Source: Symbiodinium natans
Taxonomy: Eukaryota > Sar > Dinophyceae > Suessiales > Symbiodiniaceae
Length of the DNA stretch: 64,000 nt
Direction: 5' to 3'
Assembly: GCA_905221605.1 (NCBI GenBank)
Contig: CAJNDS010000002.1
Coordinates: 684,501-748,500, forward strand
Part shown: piece after piece, positions 61,859 to 64,000 of the stretch
Position numbering within the stretch: the stretch's first letter is position 1
How the letters are laid out: the number at the start of each line of letters is the position of its first letter
The notes under the pieces: model-generated
Seen by the model: the letters and a program-made list of their open reading frames with translations, nothing else
Told to the model about the DNA's origin: nothing
The model's database searches: none
Program-made: the position numbers and the translations under genes

Positions 61859-61941
61859 GAAAATAAGTCGGTCGGGTCCTCCGCCTTCTTCCGGAGGCGC
61901 TCCTGCTTCGCCAGGAAGGACTCATTCTTCTTGGGCGCCAT
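42489..61941 (-). CDS. Single-domain voltage-gated cation channel with EF-hands, about 27 mini-exons (gene span)
   Basis: Assembled by eye from minus-strand exons listed separately below. In order: a Lys/Glu-rich cytosolic N-terminus, several amphipathic stretches, S1 (59.5-58.7 kb), S2 (58.0 kb), S3 (57.2 and 56.3 kb), an S4 with regularly spaced Arg (56.0 kb), S4-S5 linker and S5 (55.1 kb), pore helix with TLDTW and S6 (52.7-51.9 kb), then a tail with one canonical EF-hand (48.9 kb), a degenerate EF-hand (47.2 kb), helical and basic exons and an acidic C-terminus. Members of this family are plasma-membrane or organelle Na+/Ca2+-selective channels. One pore domain implies a tetramer. Splice phases agree over most adjacent exon pairs. 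A few do not (26/27, 29/30), so an exon may be missing or a boundary misplaced. The protein should be roughly 800-900 residues. The ion selectivity cannot be read reliably from TLDTW alone. Confidence 0.85.
43044..43111 (-). CDS. Channel exon 27: lysine-rich
   Basis: Reads DKQREADRKKAKLKAALPGQ then FF. Strongly basic helix. Acceptor TCCTCCAG|GAC, donor TTTTCA|GTTCC. A missing exon between 26 and 27 is likely because the phases disagree. Confidence 0.55.
43258..43326. repeat. (CT)n/(GTCT)n microsatellite
   Basis: CT dinucleotides with GTCT interruptions. Confidence 0.95.
43741..44223. mobile_element. Non-autonomous element with inverted ends of about 40 bp
   Basis: A C-tract plus AAAGATCTAGGTATTTTC at left (43756) and its complement GAAAATACCTAGATCTTT plus a G-tract at right (44187). 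The interior of about 400 bp is non-telomeric and holds a duplicated phrase GAAGATTTGC(G/A)TGGGCCCGGA. Minus and plus frames of 91 and 79 codons are open, without known motifs. Confidence 0.7.
44741..44830. mobile_element. Family H element
   Basis: GGGTTTCCGAAATTAGGGGT at left and CCCCTATTTTCGTAAACCCC at right. It makes up most of the intron next to channel exon 26. Confidence 0.72.
44842..44886 (-). CDS. Channel exon 26, 45 bp
   Basis: Reads LNDYMDKVHKQDWFP. Acceptor GTGCCCAG|GCTA, donor TTTCC|GTACC, in phase with exon 25. It lies immediately beside a short palindromic element (44741-44830) that forms most of the downstream intron. Confidence 0.62.
45182..45283 (-). CDS. Channel exon 25: cytosolic tail
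   Basis: Reads SITFLESECARIADDTGRMV then GLFHEMYHRPGTYW. Acceptor CTGTCAG|TTCC, donor CTACTG|GTTTGC, phase 2 out, which joins exon 26 as TYW-LND in frame. No known motif recognised. Confidence 0.65.
45350..45400. repeat. (TA)n microsatellite
   Basis: About 45 bases of TA with ATTATA break, followed by a family I end (CTTCGGCTCAAAATAGCCC at 45401). Confidence 0.9.
45697..45787 (-). CDS. Channel exon 24: basic helical tail
   Basis: Reads DLADTVKRLRHATRSAGELL then AQANQFHRPR. Amphipathic and probably coiled-coil. Acceptor ATCCAAG|GAC, donor likely AGAT|GTCATA. Flanked by CCCTAAA on the left and TTTAGGG on the right. Phase with exon 23 does not match under my boundaries. Confidence 0.6.
46123..46211 (-). 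CDS. Channel exon 23: helix after EF-hand 2
   Basis: Reads LAEQLPGQEFTTGIRRMRGQ then AKAKATWHNK. E-F-x-x-G-x-x-R-x-R-G-x-A-K-A is the exit helix that follows the second EF-hand in this channel family, which supports the order of exons. Acceptor TTTCAGTAG|CTCG, donor CAA|GTTGGGG. Confidence 0.7.
46264..46364. mobile_element. Family G element
   Basis: TATTTGCTTAAGAACCTCTC at left and GGGCTCTTAAGCAAATAGTC at right. Confidence 0.75.
46441..46543. mobile_element. Family C element
   Basis: GTAGCCTAGGCTTAAAAAGG at left and GGTACTACTGGGCATCCTAG at right. Inner GGGTGCCCTTTT with TTTATAAGGGAACCTAAACC. Confidence 0.65.
46688..46785. mobile_element. Family C element
   Basis: TAACCTAGGAATGAAAAGTG at left and GGCCTACTCTGGGTCCTAG at right. 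Best preserved copy. Confidence 0.7.
46968..47088. mobile_element. Palindromic element, single copy seen
   Basis: CCCCAGAGACACCAATACCC at left and GGGTATTGGAGTCTCTGGG at right, with inner TTAAGG...CCTTAAA arms. About 120 bp. Confidence 0.7.
47143..47207 (-). CDS. Channel exon 22: degenerate second EF-hand
   Basis: Reads EVWYVLDDGDDLLTIKEPQP. LDDGDDLLTIKE resembles an EF-hand loop that is one residue short (D-D-G-D-D, hydrophobic, Glu at the end), so Ca2+ binding is doubtful. Acceptor CAAGAG|GAAG, donor GGGGA|GTGTTG. A 20-copy TTTAGGG array starts 8 bases to the right. Confidence 0.6.
47216..47357. repeat. TTTAGGG array, 20 units
   Basis: Includes a run of three TGTAGGG variants near its left end. 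Right flank of channel exon 22. Confidence 0.95.
47633..47678 (-). CDS. Channel exon 21, boundaries uncertain
   Basis: Reads GTKESLAKAKLFR in the best frame, after GCTGCAAG and before CGG|GTTTAG. Other frames are also open. Kept because it is a GC-rich island between a CCCTAAA array and non-repeat sequence, in the position where the linker between the two EF-hands is expected. Confidence 0.4.
47990..48051 (-). CDS. Channel exon 20: helix after EF-hand 1
   Basis: Reads VKQMLDVLDVQANELEDTS. Resembles the helix entering the second EF-hand of related channels (F-x-L-L-D-V-D). Acceptor CTGACAG|GTGAAG, phase 0 in agreement with exon 19. The donor falls in the CCCCAAA/CCCTAAA repeat on the left. 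Confidence 0.65.
48125..48265. mobile_element. Family D element, complete
   Basis: CTTGGAGGTTCATGGTACTT at left and AAGAACCATGAACCTCCAAG at right, with GTTAACCAGTTAGAACTGTA against TACAGCTATAATTGGTTAA. About 140 bp, strongly palindromic. Confidence 0.85.
48295..48440. repeat. TTTAGGGG octamer array
   Basis: Complement of the CCCCTAAA variant, about ten units, then CTTAGGG units. Confidence 0.9.
48537..48620. repeat. TTTAGGG array
   Basis: About 12 units. Confidence 0.95.
48868..48966 (-). CDS. Channel exon 19: canonical EF-hand
   Basis: Reads PEDLDGSGELTSDEFFSALR then NKKAR. The loop DLDGSGELTSDE has Asp 1, Asp 3, Ser 5, Gly 6, Glu 7, hydrophobic 8 and Glu 12, all ligand positions filled, so Ca2+ binding is expected. 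It likely couples channel activity to cytosolic Ca2+. Acceptor TAAAG, donor either AGG|GTTTAGG (phase 0, used here) or CCAG|GTGTGC. Confidence 0.82.
49390..49468 (-). CDS. Channel exon 18: helix before EF-hand
   Basis: Reads GERRLRKISVQANLAEIFLE then IEPWLKV. Phase 2 in (from exon 17 directly), phase 0 out through AAA|GTCTTT. A basic start followed by an amphipathic helix, a usual lead-in to the EF-hand of this channel type. Confidence 0.68.
49500..49680. repeat. GCTTAGG then TTTAGGG array
   Basis: Ten CTTAGGG units pass sharply into eight TTTAGGG units, then a mixed zone. Confidence 0.95.
49911..50027. mobile_element. Family C element
   Basis: CTAACCTAGACCCAAGAGTA at left and GGGCCTGCTCTGGGTCCTGG at right. 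Confidence 0.65.
50268..50545. repeat. (ATGA)n/(TGCA)n then (ACAT)n microsatellites
   Basis: Tetranucleotide repeats over about 280 bases. The long open frames of Ile/His/Ser/Phe and Tyr/Thr/Ile/His are by-products. Confidence 0.95.
51439..51507 (-). CDS. Channel exon 17: post-S6 tail
   Basis: Reads RSAYAAAQSPEPTQGLTAAL then LQ. Acceptor TTTAG|ACGC and donor CAGGG|GTTTAG, both cut from telomere-like repeat. Phase 2 in and out, and in frame with exons 16 and 18. Ala-rich, probably helical and cytosolic. Confidence 0.6.
51891..52139 (-). CDS. Channel exon 16: pore loop and S6
   Basis: The largest exon (249 bp). Begins YTMIQLLTLDTWADDIAR, the pore helix with T-L-D-T-W at the selectivity filter position, then a short outer loop, then S6 with FFVFFIGIGVFVFWNLITAI followed by IVETAFAISD. 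The Asn in S6 (FWNLITA) and the Glu-Thr after it are typical of Na+/Ca2+ channel relatives. Acceptor TTGCCAG|GTACAC, donor GGCTT|GTGGGA. Confidence 0.92.
52165..52262. repeat. CCCTAAA array
   Basis: About 14 units to the right of the pore exon, against the usual orientation. Confidence 0.95.
52409..52500. mobile_element. Family A element, left half
   Basis: CTTGGGATGTGCCCCCTGAT and ACAGTCCTTAAAGAGGGGAA. The right arm is replaced by unrelated sequence. Confidence 0.6.
52629..52675 (-). CDS. Channel exon 15: loop before pore helix
   Basis: Only 47 bp. Reads DTPRVQDYFGDLLKSM. The Y-F-G-x-L-x-x-S-M pattern directly precedes the pore helix in related channels. Acceptor CCGAG|GAC phase 0, donor CCAT|GTGCC phase 2, joining exon 16 as KSM-YTM in frame. 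One of the smallest exons. Confidence 0.75.
52740..52812. repeat. CCCTAAA array
   Basis: About ten perfect units. Confidence 0.95.
53909..53990 (-). CDS. Channel exon 14: S5 end and extracellular turret
   Basis: Reads IVVYWVAWCNGADRQRHETP then GCWNALR. Completes S5 and enters the outer loop, and two Cys flank the loop and could form a disulphide. Acceptor CAGAG|GATTG in phase 2, donor AGG|GTTTTT in phase 0, consistent with both neighbours. Confidence 0.72.
54003..54330. repeat. Degenerate TTCGGGT/TTAGGG region
   Basis: G/T-rich decayed units (GGTTCGGG, GGCTTAGG) over about 330 bases. No exon seen. 54340-54900 is likewise mostly decayed CCCTAAA/CCCTGAA. Confidence 0.7.
55085..55176 (-). CDS. 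Channel exon 13: S4-S5 linker and S5
   Basis: Reads ELWILIHGLTTSFRPLAWTL then LIATTLAWAEQ. The linker pattern L-x-x-G-L-x-x-S-x-R-x-L followed by a membrane helix is typical for the coupling helix and S5. Acceptor CCACAG|GAGC, donor GAGCA|GTGCTT, phase 2 out, matching exon 14. A TTTAGGG array begins 10 bases to the right. Confidence 0.82.
55478..55622. mobile_element. Family F element
   Basis: CCTAGTTGCTGAGTACCCTC at left and GGTTGCCTACTCAACTATAC at right, with a (TA)n centre and two inner CCAAAA(G/C) phrases. Confidence 0.72.
55653..55828. mobile_element. Family D element interrupted by telomere-like units
   Basis: CTTGGCGGCTCATGGTACTT at left and TTTACAAGTACCATGAACC at right are the family D ends. 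Four to five CCCTAAA-type units (55762-55797) lie inside the right arm and are absent from the other copies. Confidence 0.8.
55969..56061 (-). CDS. Channel exon 12: S4 voltage sensor
   Basis: Reads IFTVLRALRLARLARAVRLR then PAFKAPSLHMS. Arg recurs every third residue (R at L-R-A-L-R-L-A-R-L-A-R), the hallmark of an S4 gating helix. Acceptor CCTCAG|ATC, donor TCA|GTATC, phase 0 on both sides and in frame with exons 11 and 13. Very GC-rich compared with the flanking repeats. Confidence 0.88.
56247..56302 (-). CDS. Channel exon 11: end of S3 and S3-S4 loop
   Basis: Reads VIPKWVLSPLGIQAGFIR. The pattern W-x-L-x-P-L-G between S3 and S4 is common in alveolate single-domain channels. Acceptor AGCAAG|GTGTC, donor CGC|GTCGCC in phase 0, which puts the S4 exon in frame with an Arg directly before it. 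A longer form ending GAAG|GTTTGG is possible but out of phase. Confidence 0.75.
56357..56438. mobile_element. Family G element, compact
   Basis: CTACTTGCTTAAGAACCCCG at left and GGGGTTCTTAAGCAAATAGG at right, with AAAATATATTCCCCTT twice in between. Confidence 0.8.
57035..57140. repeat. CCCTAAA array, 15 units
   Basis: Left flank of channel exon 10. Confidence 0.95.
57150..57200 (-). CDS. Channel exon 10: first part of S3
   Basis: Reads DTVMVFIFGALGS after acceptor TGCCAAG. An Asp followed by a hydrophobic helix right after S2 matches S3 of voltage sensors. No GT donor lies before an in-frame TAG, so either a GC donor is used or the exon ends slightly earlier. Flanked on the left by a 15-copy CCCTAAA array. 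Confidence 0.65.
57350..57650. repeat. AAGGGTTxTAAA-rich decayed repeat
   Basis: About 300 bases of loosely repeated AAGGGTTGT/AAAGGG(G)TT units of 20-25 bases. No exon seen. The next stretch to 57940 is unique and undecided (TIENRGQTAQTGAVSHRLQQ on the minus strand at about 57750 may be an exon). Confidence 0.5.
57945..58067 (-). CDS. Channel exon 9: S2
   Basis: Contains VFFDIAEHIFVGLFLCEWSL then RVMAFGWVWVFEFSNMAEAR. This is a clear S2 of a voltage-sensor domain: the E in AEHIF and the E-W-S-L-R ending resemble the conserved acidic/aromatic charge-transfer centre and the following Arg. Acceptor CTCTTAG|CAAC is in phase with exon 8. The donor lies within RRAL, before an in-frame TGA, and its exact base is uncertain. 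Confidence 0.8.
58179..58300 (-). CDS. Channel exon 8: S1-S2 loop
   Basis: Acceptor CCCCTAG|ATAGC in phase 0 continues exon 7, and donor TGCCC|GTCAC in phase 2 continues exon 9. Reads ISAAETAAADTLEPLGRKFT then NHQLAFRRPCRMF. Ala-rich then basic, and I recognise no domain. The assignment rests on phase agreement and position. Confidence 0.5.
58508..58620. mobile_element. Family H element
   Basis: CTGGGGGTTTACGAAAAATC at left and CCCCTATTTTGGGACATACC at right. Confidence 0.6.
58627..58735 (-). CDS. Channel exon 7: S1 end and S1-S2 loop
   Basis: Reads CREVLNCVILGWQVSLPNGS followed by an acidic loop DEEPLLQGGRVKAIFE. Joined to exon 6 it gives a hydrophobic stretch ending in VILGWQVS, which fits the outer end of S1. 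Acceptor GTCAG, donor GAG|GTTAGG, phase 2 in and phase 0 out, consistent with both neighbours. Confidence 0.75.
59119..59222. mobile_element. Family E element, complete
   Basis: CCTGGTTGTTAGTAGGGAAT at left and ATTCCCTACTGAGAACCAG at right. GAATGAGGGCCC and GGGCCCTCATTCCCTCATTC arms are near perfect. Confidence 0.82.
59470..59537 (-). CDS. Channel exon 6: toward S1
   Basis: Reads VGVAGLIAAWRKHLTINIAL then QLG, acceptor CTCCAG|GTTGG, donor CTCGG|GTTGCC in phase 2, which agrees with the next exon. Bracketed by CCCTAAA repeats on the left and a long TTTAGGG array on the right of the given strand. The exon may begin up to about 30 bases earlier at another AG. Confidence 0.65.
59568..59680. repeat. 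TTTAGGG array
   Basis: About 16 units, right flank of channel exon 6. Confidence 0.95.
59965..60075. mobile_element. Family F element, diverged
   Basis: TTCAGTAACCTGGGGGCACT at left and GGTTACCTACTCTACTACTA at right, with GATTCTACTACCCCAAAAAG. Confidence 0.55.
60507..60597 (-). CDS. Channel exon 5: hydrophobic and leucine-rich
   Basis: Reads VILQIIAIDLSEELTALVLA then RIRLMTSF. Acceptor GCTAG|GGTG is in phase with exon 4. An in-frame TGA follows AAC before any GT, so the donor must be non-canonical (GC, a type known in dinoflagellates) or my lower boundary is wrong by some bases. Confidence 0.55.
60660..60785. repeat. CTCCTAAA octamer array
   Basis: About 11 CTCCTAAA units ending in two CCCTAAA units at the donor of channel exon 4. 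Confidence 0.95.
60788..60884 (-). CDS. Channel exon 4
   Basis: Reads SMKDDYFANPRPEIYTFVAS then MSFEVLGVSVLK. Acceptor CCTTCAG, phase 1 in (matches exon 3), phase 2 out through AA|GTATTTAGG. The second half is hydrophobic. Function within the channel is unknown, and it may precede or contribute to the first membrane segment. Confidence 0.65.
60898..61008. mobile_element. Family H element
   Basis: GGTATATGGGCATTTCCCAA at left and AAAAACCCCCCCATATAGG at right. Confidence 0.55.
61115..61235 (-). CDS. Channel exon 3: amphipathic, N-terminal to S1
   Basis: Reads VQLRKPLLRLEVNITAALVG followed by VLQLGYRIEQERERRKDPGF. Acceptor TTTCAG|GTCC is phase 0 and the donor TTTA|GTTTAGG is phase 1, made from telomere-like sequence. 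It joins the next exon in frame. Alternating hydrophobic and charged residues suggest a helix upstream of the membrane domain. I know no named motif here. Confidence 0.65.
61265..61350 (-). CDS. Possible extra channel exon between exons 2 and 3
   Basis: Reads EKQVQDACLGSLACRREGYS and ends at a good donor (GGAG|GTGATA). The acceptor (CTAAG|GAA) is in phase with exon 2, but the donor leaves phase 2 while the next exon needs phase 0. It is either a skipped or alternative exon or chance coding beside the CT-rich tract. Confidence 0.3.
61395..61535. repeat. (CT)n microsatellite
   Basis: TCTC-rich tract within the first large intron of the channel gene. Open frames here are by-products. Confidence 0.95.
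61622..61744 (-). CDS. Channel exon 2: acidic cytosolic segment
   Basis: Codes HPSSIRC, then a run of Glu, then NFEATAEDIEREMAEEINAQ. Acceptor CCCAAG at the upper end and donor CCC|GTAG at the lower end, phase 0 on both sides, which joins exon 1 in frame. Predicted helical, acidic and cytosolic. An alternative acceptor (CCTTCTAG) ten bases further in would break the frame with exon 1. Confidence 0.65.
61750..61857. repeat. A-rich tract (AAACAAAC)n and poly-A
   Basis: On the RNA strand this is a U-rich intron of about 110 bases between channel exons 1 and 2. It contains no telomere-like unit. Confidence 0.9.
61858..61941 (-). CDS. Channel exon 1: start codon and charged N-terminus
   Basis: Opens with MAPKKNESFLAKQERLRKKA and runs to PTDLFS. 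The ATG context in RNA is GCCAGCCATGG, a favourable initiation context, and it is the first Met of a Lys/Glu-rich peptide typical of a cytosolic N-terminus. The exon ends in phase 0 at a GT that precedes a long T-rich intron start (an A-tract of about 35 bases on the given strand). Possible trans-splice AG sites lie a few bases upstream of the ATG, but I see no spliced-leader sequence. Confidence 0.65.
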
Positions 61942-62374
61942 GGCTGGCAGCTACCCGCAGGGCTCTCTGAGATGCCAGAGTCCTCTCCCCCCCACCGGGA
62001 GACACAAGAGAAGCAAGGCAGCAGCCGCAAGGTTTAGCGGGCTTTAGAGGGTCTAGGTTGTTTTAGAGCGTCTTTTTTTTTTGTAGCTAGGAACACGCGA
62101 AAGCTTCATTTCTCTCTCTTTGTGCCGGCGGCCGCTCCTACAGCCTTCAGGACAAGAGCTGCAACATGTGGAGCCTAACTTCTGGCACAAGGCATGTGGC
62201 CACTCCTACCGTGCGCTTTGGGCCGCGAGGATGAAGGAGTTGGAGACCTCCGAAACCCATAGTTCTCTAAACTAGTCCTCTTCTGAGGTCCTCATTTCAA
62301 GGGTGCTATTCGGCCAAGCCAGAAAAAGTACCCGCATGTTTAGAGAAGTACCCCTATACCCCCGCAAAGCCCTA

Positions 62375-62430
62375 AACCCTAAACCCTAAACCCTAAACCC
62401 TAAACCCTAAACCCTAAACCCTAAACCCTA
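62375..62430. repeat. CCCTAAA array, 8 units
   Basis: Upstream of the channel start codon, so telomere-like arrays are not confined to introns. Confidence 0.95.
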
Positions 62431-62519
62431 AAGCTCCTGGAGGCCACAGGTTGGCCAGGTCCAACACACAAAGCATTTTGGGGTCCAGGGGTTTCGGGCT
62501 CCTTTTGCCTTATAATGAT

Positions 62520-62840
62520 TCTTATTTTAGGTCTTTAGGACTCTTCTAGGACTCTTATTTTAGGCCTTTAAAGGCCCTTGTAGGACTCTTATTTTTAGGC
62601 TTTTTTAGGCCGTTATAGGACTCTTAATTGTGGTTTTTAGGGGCTCTTATAGGACTCTTCTTTTAGGGTCTCTAGGCCCTTTTTAGGACTCTTATTTTGG
62701 GTCTTTGGGCCCTTATAGGACTCTTATTTTAGGTCTGTTATGGGACTCTTATTTTAAGTCTTTAAGGCCCTTATAGGACTCTTATTTTCGGTCTTTAGGC
62801 CCTTCTAGGACTCTTATTTTAGGTCTTTAGGCCCAAAGGC
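62520..62840. repeat. Minisatellite, unit about 31 bp
   Basis: GGACTCTTATTTTAGGTCTT plus TAGGCCCTTATA, nine to ten diverged units. Followed by a family I end (TTCGGCTATTTCGAGCC at 62850). Confidence 0.9.
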
Positions 62841-63404
62841 CTGGTTATATAAGGTCTTTCGGCTATTTCGAGCCTGAGGGTCGGGGCTTAGGGCAGCAAA
62901 AGAGGCTTAGGGAATTCAATCGAAGGCTGAAGGTTTAGGGTTCAGGGTTTAGGGTTTAGGGGCTTCGTCTAAGGCTGCAACCATGGGTCCCTAGCATGTA
63001 CCCTTACCCTGATTATATCTAGTGGAAAAAGGGGTTAGGGTTTAGGGTTTAGGGTTTAGGGTTTAGGGTTTAAGGCTTGTCGATTTAACATGCGTAGTGT
63101 ATGGAAAGAGAGACGGACGTCCGAAACCTTCAGCGCAAAAGAGTTCCGTCATGTACATGGAGCTCTACTTTCTCCCACCCCAGGATGCCACCCAAAGCAT
63201 CTGTAGGACGCTTAAGTTCTTAAGCGTCGCTAATATTGATAATAGTGTCTGGTAAAGAGATTACAGAAAATGTGAGAAACAAAAGACCATGCACTTACAC
63301 AGTAAATGGCTGTAATTATGTTCCATAATTACCATTTACTTCTAGGTAAGACTAGAAAGTCGGCTTGCTAAGGCCTTTGGGTGGCTTAGGGGGGCTTACC
63401 CCCT

Positions 63405-63985
63405 CCTGTGGGGTACTCCGCACAGAAAAACGCCTTGTTTTGGAGTAATTTTTGGCTCCAAGCACGATTTAGAAAGGCCAGACAAAGAAAAACGCACTTA
63501 AAGAGACCACACACAAAGAAACGCACTGTTTTGGAGTAATTTTTGGCCCCAAGCACGATTTAGCAAGGCCAGACAAAGAAAAACGTGCTGTTCCCGAGTA
63601 ATTTTTGGCTCCAGGCATTTGGCTGGCCACGAGCACTCGAGGGTCCATTTTTTGATCCGGGTTTGACTGGGGCTTAGGGTGGCTTCAGAGAAGCCATTTA
63701 GCAAGGCCAGACAAGGAAAAACGCGCTGTTCCCGAGTAATTTTTGGCTCCAGGCATTTGGCTGGCCACGAGCACTCGAGGGTCCATTTTTTGATCCGGGT
63801 TTGACTGGGCTTCATTTTTGGCTTCAACCACGATTTAGCAAGGCCAGACAAAGAAAAACGCGCTGTTCCCGAGTAATTTTTGGCTCCAAGGCCTTTGGCT
63901 GGCCACGAGCACTCGAGGGTCCATTTTTTGATCCGGGTTTGACTGGGGCTTAGGGTGGCTTACCCTCTCCTGGGCTACCCCCACA
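63405..63985. repeat. Satellite-like tandem repeat, unit about 137 bp
   Basis: GGCCAGACAAAGAAAAACG begins units at about 63476, 63567, 63705 and 63842. The first is short (about 91), the next two about 137 bp. Units share GAGTAATTTTTGGCTCCA and CACTCGAGGGTCCATTTTTT. A 117-codon minus-strand frame spans it but repeats with the unit. Confidence 0.92.
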
Positions 63986-64000
63986 AGAAGGCCAGAATTT

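Noticed and set aside
1-64000. A true chromosome end
   Set aside because: Telomere-like arrays are short, scattered and in both orientations. None runs to a window edge as one long terminal array.
1-64000. Relic dinoflagellate spliced-leader sequences marking retrogenes
   Set aside because: I looked for the 3' part of the leader (TTTTGGCTCAAG or complement) at exon ends and did not notice one. A computed search would be needed to be certain.
1-64000. CRISPR array
   Set aside because: Regular repeats here are telomere-like heptamers and satellites without unique spacers, and the gene structure is eukaryotic.

Overview
This window looks like nuclear DNA of a dinoflagellate, or a close alveolate relative. 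Three things point there: TTTAGGG (plant/alveolate-type telomere) repeats scattered through it by the hundred, very short exons of about 45-125 bp separated by introns of hundreds to thousands of bases, and a degenerate copy of a very divergent mitochondrial cox3. I see no bacterial-type operon, no complete rRNA or tRNA gene and no long single-exon gene. Nearly all long reading frames are by-products of repeats.

The best supported gene runs right to left, from a start codon at 61941 to a probable stop at 42489. By matching exon frames and splice phases I assembled most of a single-domain, voltage-gated cation channel. It has a charged cytosolic N-terminus, S1, S2, S3, an arginine-rich S4, the S4-S5 linker with S5, a pore loop carrying TLDTW, S6, then a cytosolic tail with a canonical EF-hand, a second degenerate EF-hand, helical regions and a highly acidic end. 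Phases agree across several consecutive introns, notably through voltage sensor, pore and S6 (56302 to 48868).

To the left (about 40.4 kb down to 0.8 kb) there are about 30 more candidate mini-exons, nearly all on the minus strand, coding coiled-coil, basic or Ala/Pro-rich peptides. I cannot name these proteins. A terminal exon with a stop at 17826 suggests at least two transcription units. One good exon at 16.83 kb reads on the plus strand.

The rest is repeat. Telomere-like arrays occupy the introns, and their orientation is not random: on the given strand most exons have CCCTAAA arrays on their left and TTTAGGG arrays on their right. Each intron RNA would then start with UUUAGGG repeats and end with CCCUAAA repeats, so its ends could pair. 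Many 5' splice sites are themselves the repeat (GTTTAGGG). One array at 16.93 kb is flanked by a direct duplication of exon sequence. I also recognise about nine families of short palindromic elements (MITE-like), nested or interrupted in places, a 21-bp tandem repeat with an internally inverted block beside a poly-C tract (27.3-28.0 kb), a roughly 137-bp satellite at the right end, a roughly 31-bp minisatellite (62.5 kb), several microsatellites and the cox3-like mitochondrial insertion (29.5-30.3 kb).
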